From: Acidithiobacillus montserratensis
GTDB lineage: Bacteria > Pseudomonadota > Gammaproteobacteria > Acidithiobacillales > Acidithiobacillaceae
Length of the DNA: 18,980 nt
Direction: 5' to 3'
Assembly: GCF_018853465.1 (NCBI RefSeq)
Contig: NZ_JABBOU010000058.1
Location: 1-18,980, forward strand
Part shown: piece after piece, positions 8,254 to 15,803 of the stretch
How positions within the stretch are numbered: position 1 is the first letter of the stretch
How the letters are laid out: every line of letters starts with the position of its first letter
Translations under genes and position numbers: made by a program
The notes under the pieces: generated by a model
Databases searched by the model: none
The model's input: only the letters and a program-made list of their open reading frames with translations
What the model was told of the DNA's origin: nothing

Positions 8254-8748
8254 CTAGGGGCGGGATTCTCTGGTCCAACAACCTGACTTGCCGCCCTCTT
8301 TTTTGATCAGGCGTATGGCGTTTATTTCCATACCTCTGTCCACCGCTTTACACATATCGTAAATTGTCAGCAGACCCACTGAAACCGCCGTCAGTGCTTC
8401 CATTTCCACTCCGGTTTGCCCAGCACAATGTACTTCTGCACGGCAAATAATGCGGGCCGGATCCTGGGCAGGCATCAGCTCCACCTCGACTCCCGTCAGG
8501 AGCAACGGGTGTGCCAAAGGGATCAGTTCCCAGGTTCTCTTGGTAGCCTGAATGGCCGCTATTCTGGCAATACCCAGCACATCCCCTTTCTGTATTTGTC
8601 CCTGGGTAATGCGCGTGAAAGTACTTTCTGCCATCCGGATTTCTCCTTCAGCCACAGCTACCCGGGCACTGACCGCCTTGGTACCGACGTGGACCATATG
8701 GGCTTCACCCTGCGCATTAAAATGGTTCAGACTTTCAGGAACGGACAT
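8254..8748 (-). CDS. moaC: Cyclic pyranopterin monophosphate synthase MoaC
   Basis: MoaC converts the MoaA product into cyclic pyranopterin monophosphate, the second stage of molybdenum cofactor synthesis. The 164-residue length is normal. Recognisable segments are [15 protein letters not shown] near the N-terminus, [16 protein letters not shown] near residues 76-91, and [26 protein letters not shown] near residues 112-137. The catalytic pair Asp131 and Lys134 is intact in DMCK. The position usually occupied by Lys before TGVEMEAL is Gln here, a small departure from common sequences. The ribosome binding site AGGAG is ten bases from the ATG, slightly far. The gene lies on the minus strand with moaA and soeABC but is separated from soeA by the unknown plus-strand gene. 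Confidence 0.96.
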   Translation of the reverse strand: MSVPESLNHFNAQGEAHMVHVGTKAVSARVAVAEGEIRMAESTFTRITQGQIQKGDVLGIARIAAIQATKRTWELIPLAHPLLLTGVEVELMPAQDPARIICRAEVHCAGQTGVEMEALTAVSVGLLTIYDMCKAVDRGMEINAIRLIKKEGGKSGCWTRESRP

Positions 8749-8753
8749 GAAAT

Positions 8754-8769
8754 TGGCACTCCTTTTGCT
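8754..8769 (+). promoter_or_regulatory. Perfect-consensus sigma54 (-24/-12) promoter for the sensor operon
   Basis: The site reads TGGCAC-N5-TTGC-T, a full match to the sigma54 consensus. GG (8755-8756) and GC (8767-8768) are exactly 12 bases apart. Transcription would start near 8780, leaving a leader of about 29 bases before the ATG at 8809. The site overlaps the ribosome binding region of the divergent moaC gene. It drives an operon encoding a sigma54 activator, so autoregulation is likely. Activator binding sites would have to lie inside moaC, because the intergenic space is only 60 bases. Confidence 0.75.
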
Positions 8770-8808
8770 TGAATATTATGTGATGCTCCAAAGGCTCTGG
8801 AATTTCCG

Positions 8809-10341
8809 ATGAAAAACCCCATACGACTCTGGTTGTGGATGATTCTCTGCTGTTTCGCGCTTCCGGCGCAAGCCGGTCTAAACTTTCTGTTGCCGCCGGT
8901 CAGCAGTCCCGCCGTCATGTATGCGGCTTTCACCCCTCTAGCCCGGTACCTGAGCCACAGCATCGGACAAAAGGTCACCCTGCATTTCAGCGCCAACCTG
9001 CAAAGTTTTTACGATCAAGCCGACAAAAACACACCACAAATGGTGCTTTTTTGTCCTATTGCCTACATCCGTAGCGCCCACCAGCAAGCCTATTATCCTC
9101 TCGCAGGGGTCATTCCTACACCCGGCGGAAACCATAGCGTGATTGTCGTGCGCCGCAATAGTCCTATCCACAATGTCCTGCAACTCAAAAATCGCAGCTT
9201 TGTCATGGGTGACCCGGCCTGTGCAGCCTCATCCCTGGTGCCTTTATCCATGTTCCGTGAACTGGGGATGACGCCCAAAAGTTTCAGTGCTTTTCGGCAA
9301 AGCGGTTCTGATCAGAGCGCCCTCATGGATGTAGCAGCACGTTTTTATGATGCCACCGCCGTAGCCGCCAACGTGGCGGCACCCTACCTGCATTCGGGAA
9401 CCTTGCGGGTGATTGCCGATGCGGCAGTCGGTCCGGGTGATCTGCTGGCCGCTTCTGACGGGGTGCCCGCCGCCCTGCGCAAACAACTCACAGCGGCTTT
9501 GTTGAGCGCCAAAAGCAAGGATCCCGCCAGCATCCGGGCCCTCGGCGGACTGGCAGCAGGATTCAACGCTACCAATGACGGAAATTATAATGCCCTGCGC
9601 ACCTTGTATCAGGAAATTCACGGCGTCACATTATCACCGAGAGTTCCGCAACAAGCGCTGATTCTGGGGATTCCGCCGACCTTCACGCCTATTGCTGCCT
9701 ACCATATTTTTGCGCCTTTGCAAAAAGCCCTGAGCGCAGCCACAGGGCGCCCGGTACAACTGGTCATACCGCCTGATGAGCAGGCTTTTGTTCGGGATGG
9801 GCAAATGGGTAAATTTGACTTTGCCCTGCTCACGCCCAGAATGATCCCTATGGAAAAAACCCAGATGCTTGCCGTTGCCCAGTCTGTCTCCGGCCTTGAC
9901 AGACATGGTCTGGCCATTATTCGTCGAGAGCGCGCGGCAAACAATGTGACCATACCTAACGTCCCCTTGCGCATAGCCTTTGCCAGCCCTTACTGCAGTG
10001 CCCGTTCGCTGGCGGAACAACAATTGTTGCGTCTGGCGGGAACCAGGCCCGTCATCTGGGTTCCGGAAGGTTCAGAACGCGCGGTGTTTACTGCCCTTGC
10101 CGAAAATCATGCAGATCTGGGTATAGTGCGCGCCGCCACCGTCAAAACCCTTGAAAAACAATTGCCGGGAATCTGGTCCGTGGTCCAGAGCGCGGGTCGG
10201 GCACCCGTATGGACTCTGGTGGTCAAGCGCACGCTGAACCCTGAACAACGCGCTGCAGTCCGGGAACACGTTGCTCAATTGCCTCTCAACGCCCTGGATA
10301 AGGCTGGATTCATGGGTTTCCGCCTGTTAGCGCATGCCTGA
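8809..10341 (+). CDS. Secreted tandem PhnD-like periplasmic binding protein, putative ligand sensor for the adjacent kinase
   Basis: The 510-residue product starts with a signal peptide (hydrophobic core at about residues 6-18, likely cleavage after A22 in PAQA). Two PhnD-like (phosphonate-type) periplasmic binding domains follow, about residues 24-272 and 284-505. Each carries the ligand-loop motif in the equivalent place: GDPACAASS (Cys138) and ASPYCSARS (Cys396). Cys82 is the only other cysteine in the mature protein. No ABC transporter genes are nearby; instead the stop overlaps the start of a histidine kinase by eight bases, implying a sensory role. PhnD-like domains are fused into the sensors TtrS (tetrathionate) and ThsS (thiosulfate), so an oxidised sulfur anion is a reasonable ligand guess. 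The start lacks a strong ribosome binding site. Confidence 0.82.
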   Translation: MKNPIRLWLWMILCCFALPAQAGLNFLLPPVSSPAVMYAAFTPLARYLSHSIGQKVTLHFSANLQSFYDQADKNTPQMVLFCPIAYIRSAHQQAYYPLAGVIPTPGGNHSVIVVRRNSPIHNVLQLKNRSFVMGDPACAASSLVPLSMFRELGMTPKSFSAFRQSGSDQSALMDVAARFYDATAVAANVAAPYLHSGTLRVIADAAVGPGDLLAASDGVPAALRKQLTAALLSAKSKDPASIRALGGLAAGFNATNDGNYNALRTLYQEIHGVTLSPRVPQQALILGIPPTFTPIAAYHIFAPLQKALSAATGRPVQLVIPPDEQAFVRDGQMGKFDFALLTPRMIPMEKTQMLAVAQSVSGLDRHGLAIIRRERAANNVTIPNVPLRIAFASPYCSARSLAEQQLLRLAGTRPVIWVPEGSERAVFTALAENHADLGIVRAATVKTLEKQLPGIWSVVQSAGRAPVWTLVVKRTLNPEQRAAVREHVAQLPLNALDKAGFMGFRLLAHA

Positions 10342-11839
10342 GGCATTGCCCCCTCACTCGCAAACCCGCAACTGGCCATCGACGGTCGCGGATCATTTGG
10401 GGCTACCGACCCGCTTTTGGCAGAATATGTCCTGGCGCGCCAAAAGCATGACTTTTGTCTTGCTACTGGTAGCCCTGATTTATCTATCTATTTCCATTTT
10501 TCTCTATACCTCTGTGCGTAATGACCTGACCAATCAGGTACAAACCGAACTGCTGCGTCTCACGGAAACCCTGGCCAGCTCGGCTGCGGATCCGCTCCTT
10601 CTCAAAGATGGCGGGAAACTCGGCAAGTTGGTGGAACTGCACAATCCGTTGGTACAATCCATTATCATCACCAACCGTCAGCATGTGGTGGTCGCCAGCC
10701 CGGATATCCGCCAGTTGGGACAAAGCCTATCCCCACCTATCGCCCGCAGCGATGCCCATCAAATAGATCGCTTTGACGCTCCCATTCTCGCTGGTAGCAA
10801 TCAGCTGGGCTTCGTTTATTTGCAAGGGAATCGTCAACATATCAGCAGCCTGGTCAACCGGCGCCTGGATCGAACCACTAGTCGCCTGATTGTGCTGGGT
10901 CTGATAACCGCATTATTGGGACTGCTGGGCGCTTATCTGGTCAGCCTTGCCATGACCCGCCCGGTATTACGGCTGTTGGATGAAATTGAAAGCATGGAAA
11001 ATCGTCTGGGCCTCGACAAGAAAACCGCCATGATCCGCCCTCCGCAATCCGGCGATGAACTCCATCGTCTGGAGTGGGCCTTTCGCTTGACCGAACAACG
11101 CCTTCAGGAACATCTGACCGAACTGCGCCAGCTGCACCAGCGACAGCAGGCCATGCAATGTATGGCTACCATTGGCGAAATGTCGGCACAGGTAGCCCAT
11201 GAAATTCGTAACGCCTTGTCTTCCCTGCGCGGTGCTGCCCGTTATCTGGTGCGCTATGGTCAGGCAGATCATCAGGGCGATTTTATCCGCATCATTGAGG
11301 AAGAAGTGCAGCGCCTCTACGATATGACCCAGGGATTTCTGGACTTTGGTCGTCCCTATGCGGCAGTACCGGTTGACACGCCGATTCGTCCCCTGCTGGA
11401 ACGTTGTTTGGCGAGGCATAGGGCCGATCTGGAAACCAAAACCATCGTAGCCACCCTGGACTGCCCGGAAATGCTCCATGCCAAACTCGACCCTTCACTG
11501 CTGGAACAGGCACTGAGCAACCTGATTCTCAACGCTATTGATGCCCTGCCCATGCAGGGCGGGGTATTGCAACTTTCTGCAGAACAAAAGAATCTTACCC
11601 AATTGAACATTACCGTTGCGGATAATGGACCCGGTATTCCTCTGGAAAAACGCGCCACCATTTTCAAACCCTATGTCACCACAAAAACCAAGGGCAGCGG
11701 TCTGGGATTGGCGGTGGTGACAAAAATCATGATGGTGCATGATGGCAGCATTGAATTATGTGACACCGCTGCTGGTGCCCGATTCATTCTCCATTTGCCT
11801 TGCGGATTGCCTCCGCCAGGTAAAAATGCAAGCCATTGA
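10334..11839 (+). CDS. tspS: Membrane sensor histidine kinase (NtrB-like), TspS-type regulator of sox
   Basis: The 501-residue protein has two membrane helices (about 37-58 and 184-206) enclosing a periplasmic domain of about 125 residues. A HAMP-like linker and coiled coil (about 206-280) follow. The HisKA motif is MATIGEMSAQVAHEIRNAL with phospho-acceptor His289. The ATPase domain shows the N box LNAIDAL, the G1 box VADNGPGIP and the G2 motif KTKGSGLGLAVV. The start overlaps the upstream stop (ATGCCTGA), so translation is probably coupled; the ATG itself has no strong ribosome binding site, and internal Met32 is a possible alternative. It should phosphorylate the downstream regulator. The position upstream of soxXYZAB matches the TspS-TspR system described for A. 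caldus; this orthology is inferred from context. Confidence 0.87.
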   Translation: MPEALPPHSQTRNWPSTVADHLGLPTRFWQNMSWRAKSMTFVLLLVALIYLSISIFLYTSVRNDLTNQVQTELLRLTETLASSAADPLLLKDGGKLGKLVELHNPLVQSIIITNRQHVVVASPDIRQLGQSLSPPIARSDAHQIDRFDAPILAGSNQLGFVYLQGNRQHISSLVNRRLDRTTSRLIVLGLITALLGLLGAYLVSLAMTRPVLRLLDEIESMENRLGLDKKTAMIRPPQSGDELHRLEWAFRLTEQRLQEHLTELRQLHQRQQAMQCMATIGEMSAQVAHEIRNALSSLRGAARYLVRYGQADHQGDFIRIIEEEVQRLYDMTQGFLDFGRPYAAVPVDTPIRPLLERCLARHRADLETKTIVATLDCPEMLHAKLDPSLLEQALSNLILNAIDALPMQGGVLQLSAEQKNLTQLNITVADNGPGIPLEKRATIFKPYVTTKTKGSGLGLAVVTKIMMVHDGSIELCDTAAGARFILHLPCGLPPPGKNASH

Positions 11840-11872
11840 AACCCTTATACCAAGAGATCTGTTATAGCAAAC

Positions 11873-13243
11873 ATGCAAAATCTGATTTTAGTAGTGGAAG
11901 ATGAAAAAAATCTGCGCTGTGTTCTGGCGGCGGTACTGAATGCCGAAGGCTTTCGCGTGCTTGAAGCCGAAAGCGGCGAGCAGGCGCTGACCATGACCGA
12001 AAACAACCCGCCCGCGCTGATCCTCACAGATCAACGTCTGCCCGGTATTTCCGGTACCGAGCTGCTCCGCAATATCAAGACAAAGCACCCGGAAATACCG
12101 GTCATTATTACTACCGCCTACGGGGAAATCGAACAGGCAGTGGAAGCCATCAAGGCTGGCGCCGAACATTATCTGACCAAACCAGTGGATGAAGGCGAAC
12201 TCATCGCCTTGATTCGTCAGACTCTGGGGCGGCACGGTAAGGCACTGCCACCCATGCGCCAGGAACCGCGTCGCCATGGCCTGATCGGCGTCAGCCGCGC
12301 CATTGAAACCCTGCTGGAAACTATTGATCTGGTAGCCCCGGCGCCTTCCAACGTCCTGATTACCGGAGAATCCGGGACCGGGAAGGAGCTGGTAGCACGC
12401 GCTCTACATCAAGCTTCCAATCGTGCCGATCAGCCTTTTATTGCTTTCAACTGCGGAGCTATCCCGCTGGAACTCGTGGAAAGCGAAATTTTTGGCTACG
12501 AGAAAGGTGCCTTTACCGGAGCCACTCGCACCCAGGCTGGCAAACTGGAGATGGCCGGGGCCGGCACCCTGTTTCTCGATGAAGTGGGAGATATGCCTCT
12601 GGCGATGCAGGTCAAACTGCTGCGGGCCTTGCAGGAGCGGGAATTTACCCGGCTCGGTACCCATCAACCGGTGCGGATGGCCGCCCGCATTGTCGCGGCC
12701 ACCCATATGGATCTGGCCAAAGCCGTAGCGGAAAGCCGTTTCCGGGAAGATCTCTACTACCGGCTGAATGTCATCCCGCTGCATATCCCGCCGTTGCGGG
12801 AAAGACGAGCAGATATTGCTCCGCTGGTCCATCATTTTCTGGAACAGATCTGCCTGGTCATTGGCCGCAGCCCGACAGTTACCATCAGTAGCGATGCTCT
12901 GGCCGCACTGGAGGCCTACGAATGGCCCGGGAATATCCGTCAGCTGGAAAATCTCCTGGAGCGGATGGTGGTACTCAACCGCAACGGGCACATTCAGCGT
13001 CAGCACCTGCCTGCCGATATTGGTCAGCAGAACATCGGTCCTGGCAGCACTGGTGCCACAAGTCCCTTTGACTTACCGGCCCTGGAAAGACAAACCGTGC
13101 TCAGCGCCCTGGAAAAAACCCGCTTCAATCAAAGCCAGGCAGCCGTACTGTTGGGCATCAGTCGCAAACAATTACGCACCAAGATGAAAAACATCGGCTT
13201 GCTGGGCGACCAAGACCCGGAAGACGATAATCTTGATTCCTGA
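11873..13243 (+). CDS. tspR: NtrC-family response regulator (sigma54 activator), TspR-type regulator of sox
   Basis: The 456-residue protein has the three NtrC domains. The receiver (about 1-120) has acidic residues E9 and D10, phospho-acceptor Asp53 and Lys103. The AAA+ domain (about 135-370) has Walker A GESGTGKE (165-172), the sigma54-contact loop GAFTGA (212-217) and Walker [11 protein letters not shown] (231-240). The C-terminal Fis-type helix-turn-helix is near 410-445 ([20 protein letters not shown]). An intact GAFTGA means it should activate sigma54 promoters. One lies in front of soxX and one in front of its own operon. It follows the kinase gene by 33 bases with only a weak ribosome binding site. 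A terminator-like hairpin follows the stop. Confidence 0.92.
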   Translation: MQNLILVVEDEKNLRCVLAAVLNAEGFRVLEAESGEQALTMTENNPPALILTDQRLPGISGTELLRNIKTKHPEIPVIITTAYGEIEQAVEAIKAGAEHYLTKPVDEGELIALIRQTLGRHGKALPPMRQEPRRHGLIGVSRAIETLLETIDLVAPAPSNVLITGESGTGKELVARALHQASNRADQPFIAFNCGAIPLELVESEIFGYEKGAFTGATRTQAGKLEMAGAGTLFLDEVGDMPLAMQVKLLRALQEREFTRLGTHQPVRMAARIVAATHMDLAKAVAESRFREDLYYRLNVIPLHIPPLRERRADIAPLVHHFLEQICLVIGRSPTVTISSDALAALEAYEWPGNIRQLENLLERMVVLNRNGHIQRQHLPADIGQQNIGPGSTGATSPFDLPALERQTVLSALEKTRFNQSQAAVLLGISRKQLRTKMKNIGLLGDQDPEDDNLDS

Positions 13244-13253
13244 TCCAGAGTAG

Positions 13254-13281
13254 GGACCGGCGCGAAGTATCTGGTCCTTTT
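13254..13281 (+). terminator. Probable rho-independent terminator after the response regulator
   Basis: GGACCGG (13254-13260) pairs with CTGGTCC (13271-13277), with one G-U pair, around a ten-base loop, and is followed by a short run of T. The stem is seven base pairs and the T run is short, so strength is moderate. It would separate the sensor operon from the sox promoter region. Confidence 0.5.
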
Positions 13282-13505
13282 GGCACACTGCTTTTTCCCT
13301 GGATTGCTCCTTATTTCCTTCCCGTCAAAGCCGAATAACGCGGGCAGTCGATTTCCTGCATAGCTCCGGTTTTATTTCCAAAGCCTTATTCAATCGAACT
13401 TGCCCCATAAATGACCGTAAAAATAGACGAATAAAATCCCTGATTAAAACTATACTTTACAGCATGTTTTATTGTTTATTGTTAGGGGTTTCCCATGAAA
13501 AGAGA
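13282..13505 (+). promoter_or_regulatory. AT-rich upstream control region of the sox operon, with a possible IHF site
   Basis: The 328-base gap between the regulator and soxX holds no credible gene. Its central part, 13380-13490, is unusually AT-rich. A near match to the IHF consensus, one base off, lies at 13433-13445 (AAAATCCCTGATT). That is about 62-73 bases before the -24 element, a usual place for DNA bending at sigma54 promoters. GAATAA or its complement occurs three times (near 13332, 13386 and 13429), and TTATTGT is tandemly duplicated at 13469-13482. I could not identify a long palindrome that would mark the activator binding site. Confidence 0.4.
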
Positions 13506-13521
13506 TGGCACAAAATCTGCT
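13506..13521 (+). promoter_or_regulatory. Sigma54 (-24/-12) promoter of the sox operon
   Basis: The site reads TGGCAC-N5-CTGC-T and matches the sigma54 consensus except for one base in the -12 element. GG (13507-13508) and GC (13519-13520) are exactly 12 bases apart. Transcription would start near 13532, about 40 bases before the soxX ATG. The gene just upstream encodes a GAFTGA-type sigma54 activator, which fits this promoter class. Confidence 0.72.
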
Positions 13522-13571
13522 AACCATTTACTGCCGCGCCAGTGGGACGCGCTGCAATAAAGGAGCATTTT

Positions 13572-13967
13572 ATGAAGCATCGAAATAAACAGCTTGCTCA
13601 GATCGCTTTGCTCATAGCAGGTCTTGCCGGGCTAACTCTCAGTATGGAAGCCTCAGCTGCGGATACACCAACAAACGCCGGTAACATTCAGGCGGGCAAA
13701 GCCATTGCCTTCAATCGCGCCCAGGGTAACTGTCTGGCCTGTCACGCTCTACCCGGCGGCACTATGGCAGGCAATGTCGGGCCTGCCCTGCCCATGAAAG
13801 GCGTGACTTTCCAGCAAATGTTCCAGACCAAGGAAAAACTGGTGGCCTTTCTGGGTGACCCGGAAAAATTATTTCCTTATGCCAACATGCCTGAGTTTGG
13901 AAAAAACAAAGTGCTGACACAAACCCAGTTAGAGCAGGTAGCCGACTATTTATGGTCTTTAAAGTAA
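13572..13967 (+). CDS. soxX: SoxX, monohaem cytochrome c subunit of the SoxAX complex
   Basis: The 131-residue product is chosen from ATG 13572, where AAAGGAG lies six bases upstream; a longer frame from GTG 13542 lacks such a site. A signal peptide (about residues 1-29, ending in EASA) sends it to the periplasm. The haem c motif is CLACH at 54-58, and Met106 in ANMPEFG is the probable axial ligand. SoxX pairs with SoxA, and SoxAX joins thiosulfate to the carrier cysteine of SoxYZ. It is the first gene of a six-gene operon behind the sigma54 promoter. The protein is short but within the range of SoxX proteins. Confidence 0.93.
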   Translation: MKHRNKQLAQIALLIAGLAGLTLSMEASAADTPTNAGNIQAGKAIAFNRAQGNCLACHALPGGTMAGNVGPALPMKGVTFQQMFQTKEKLVAFLGDPEKLFPYANMPEFGKNKVLTQTQLEQVADYLWSLK

Positions 13968-13998
13968 CAATCCACCCGTAATTCTCAAGGAGACAATA

Positions 13999-14514
13999 AT
14001 GATGAATAAACCTATTGCGCGACGCCAGTTTTTAGGTGCCAGCCTAGCTACGGGAGCAGTGGCTACGGCTGCCGGCCTGGGCCTGCTCAAACCGCAGATG
14101 GCCTTTGCGGATAACGTCGCTGGCTGGCCGGCAAAGGCATTTGATGCCAAGTTGCTGAAAGATGCCATGTCCGATTCCATCGGTAAAACTGATGTGCCCG
14201 TATCTTCCAAGGTCAAACTGACGGCCCCCACTATTGCTGAAAATGGCGGCGCGGTTCCCGTTACCATTGAAGTGGATTCTCCGATGACCGCTGATGATTA
14301 CATTGCGACCGTTTATTTGTTTGTTGACCATAATCCTACGCCCCTGGCCAGCCAGTTCACCTTTACGCCCGCTTCGGGTCAGGCCTACATCCAGCAACGG
14401 ATCAAAATGGCCAAAACCGACAATGTCCGGGTCGTGGCCAAAACCAATAAAGGGGTATTGATGGCCTCTGCCCCCCGTGAAGTCAAAGTCACCATTGGTG
14501 GTTGCGGCGGTTAA
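13999..14514 (+). CDS. soxY: SoxY, covalent sulfur-carrier subunit
   Basis: This 171-residue protein starts with a twin-arginine signal (ARRQFLGAS, Arg8-Arg9) followed by a hydrophobic stretch, so it is exported folded to the periplasm, normally together with SoxZ. The C-terminus is GGCGG with Cys169, the swinging-arm cysteine on which thiosulfate and later intermediates are bound. Length and both ends are typical of the family. AAGGAG precedes the ATG by seven bases. It lies between soxX and soxZ. Without soxCD in the window, the sulfane sulfur left on this cysteine must be removed another way. Confidence 0.97.
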   Translation: MMNKPIARRQFLGASLATGAVATAAGLGLLKPQMAFADNVAGWPAKAFDAKLLKDAMSDSIGKTDVPVSSKVKLTAPTIAENGGAVPVTIEVDSPMTADDYIATVYLFVDHNPTPLASQFTFTPASGQAYIQQRIKMAKTDNVRVVAKTNKGVLMASAPREVKVTIGGCGG

Positions 14515-14550
14515 CCCCCAACTTTCACCTATTGCAAAGAGGAATTATCC

Positions 14551-14883
14551 ATGGCAGGAAATGTAGGTAACCCAATGATTCGCATGGCCAGTAGCGCCAA
14601 GAAAGGAGAAGTTGTCGAAGTCCGATCTTTGATCATGAACCCCATGACCACAGGGCTGACCAAGGACAAGGCGGGAAAAGTCATCCCCGCACACTTCATC
14701 CAAACCGTCACCATCACTTATAACGACAAGCCCTTGCTCGACATTGACTGGAGTACAGCCGTCAGCGCCAACCCCTATCTGGCATTCAAGTTGCGCGCCG
14801 AAAGCAGTGGCACACTGAAAATGGTCTGGAAAGACAATACCGGCGGCAACTGGAGTGCGGACTCCAAACTGACGGTAGCCTGA
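14551..14883 (+). CDS. soxZ: SoxZ, partner of the SoxY sulfur carrier
   Basis: This 110-residue protein has no signal peptide or cysteine and matches SoxZ in length and in segments such as the MNPMTTGLTKDKAGKVIPAHF region (starting at about residue 29). SoxZ forms a heterodimer with SoxY and is exported with it by the twin-arginine route. The ribosome binding site is AGAGGA upstream of the ATG. It follows soxY by 36 bases and is followed by a stable hairpin before soxA, which may protect the upstream soxXYZ part of the message. Confidence 0.96.
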   Translation: MAGNVGNPMIRMASSAKKGEVVEVRSLIMNPMTTGLTKDKAGKVIPAHFIQTVTITYNDKPLLDIDWSTAVSANPYLAFKLRAESSGTLKMVWKDNTGGNWSADSKLTVA

Positions 14884-14893
14884 TACCTATATC

Positions 14894-14912
14894 GGGGCGA
14901 AGAAATCGCCCC
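14894..14912 (+). other. Intra-operon stem-loop between soxZ and soxA
   Basis: GGGGCGA (14894-14900) and TCGCCCC (14906-14912) form a perfect seven-base-pair stem with the five-base loop AGAAA. No T tract follows, so it is unlikely to be a full terminator. The soxA ribosome binding site lies 11 bases downstream. A role in message processing or 3'-end protection of the soxXYZ segment is inferred. Confidence 0.6.
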
Positions 14913-14932
14913 TGCAACAAAAGGAGGAACCC

Positions 14933-15796
14933 ATGAAGCGGTTGCTGATTGCGCTTTCAATCTTAGGCCTAGCTGGTGTCAGTGACGCCGCGCAGGCAGT
15001 CAACTGGTGGGACCTGGGAAATACCAAGGTCGGACCGGCCGAAACACTCAAGCAGTTTCATACCTATTTCAAGGAACAAAACCCTAACATGCCTCTGGAA
15101 AAGTACGCTCTGGGCTCTTATGCCTTCAGCCCGGAAATGTACAGTCAATATCAGGAGGCTATTCAATTCAATCCCGGAGATTTGACGTTATCCCAGGGTA
15201 AGGCCTTGTGGACAAAAGCTTTTGCCAACGGCAAGACCTATGCGAGTTGTTATCCTGACGGAGGCAAGGGTGTCGCGGCCCACTATCCCATGTATGACCC
15301 CAAAACCCATGACATTGTCACCATCGGCACCAGTCTCAATGCCTGCCGAAAAGCCAATGGCGAGGCGCCTCTCAAATACGGCAGCAGCGATATGATCGCC
15401 CTGCAAACCTACCTGACGTCCCTGTCCAACGGCATGCCCGTCGATGTTCAGGTACAGGGTCCGGGGGCAACCAAAGCTTTTGAAGAAGGGAAAGCCTACT
15501 TTTTCATGAAGCGTGGGCAATTGAATTTCTCCTGTGCAACCTGTCATGTGGCTTATGCTGGAAAATATCTGCGCGCCCAGATTATTTCTCCGGTACAGGG
15601 ACAAAGTGCCCATTTTCCGACTTACAGGGCAGCCTGGTCGGCCGTCAACACGCTGCAGAAGCGGATGCAGGGTTGCGATAAAAAAGTGGGAGCCATTCCC
15701 CAACCGCTGGAAAGTGCCGATTACAAACGTCTGGAATATTTCATGAGTTATCTCAGTAACGGCATAAAAATCAATGTGCCGGGATATCGTCCCTGA
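14933..15796 (+). CDS. soxA: SoxA, cytochrome c subunit of the thiosulfate-activating SoxAX complex
   Basis: The 287-residue product begins with a signal peptide, probably cleaved after A22 (DAAQA). One haem c motif is present, CATCH at 201-205. The position of the second haem of two-haem SoxA proteins has no CxxCH; instead Cys106 and Cys138 remain, as in one-haem SoxA where they form a disulfide. Cys248 (MQGCDKK) is the expected catalytic cysteine that ligates the haem. With SoxX it couples thiosulfate to SoxY Cys169 in the periplasm. The start has AAAGGAGG six bases before the ATG. It is followed by a nine-base-pair hairpin before the DUF302 gene. Confidence 0.95.
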   Translation: MKRLLIALSILGLAGVSDAAQAVNWWDLGNTKVGPAETLKQFHTYFKEQNPNMPLEKYALGSYAFSPEMYSQYQEAIQFNPGDLTLSQGKALWTKAFANGKTYASCYPDGGKGVAAHYPMYDPKTHDIVTIGTSLNACRKANGEAPLKYGSSDMIALQTYLTSLSNGMPVDVQVQGPGATKAFEEGKAYFFMKRGQLNFSCATCHVAYAGKYLRAQIISPVQGQSAHFPTYRAAWSAVNTLQKRMQGCDKKVGAIPQPLESADYKRLEYFMSYLSNGIKINVPGYRP

Positions 15797-15803
15797 TTAA
15801 TTT

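Noticed and set aside
13281..13296. A second TGGCAC followed by ACTGCTTTTT, resembling a sigma54 promoter.
   Set aside because: The GC of the -12 element is not at the required spacing from GG, so it cannot serve as a -24/-12 promoter.
13495..13560. A 21-codon open frame beginning MKRDGTKSAN with AGGGG upstream, just before soxX.
   Set aside because: It overlaps the sigma54 promoter and lies mostly upstream of the predicted transcript start, so it would not be translated from that transcript. A TATACT box at 13450-13455 lacks a matching -35 element. It is kept only as a remote possibility of a leader peptide.
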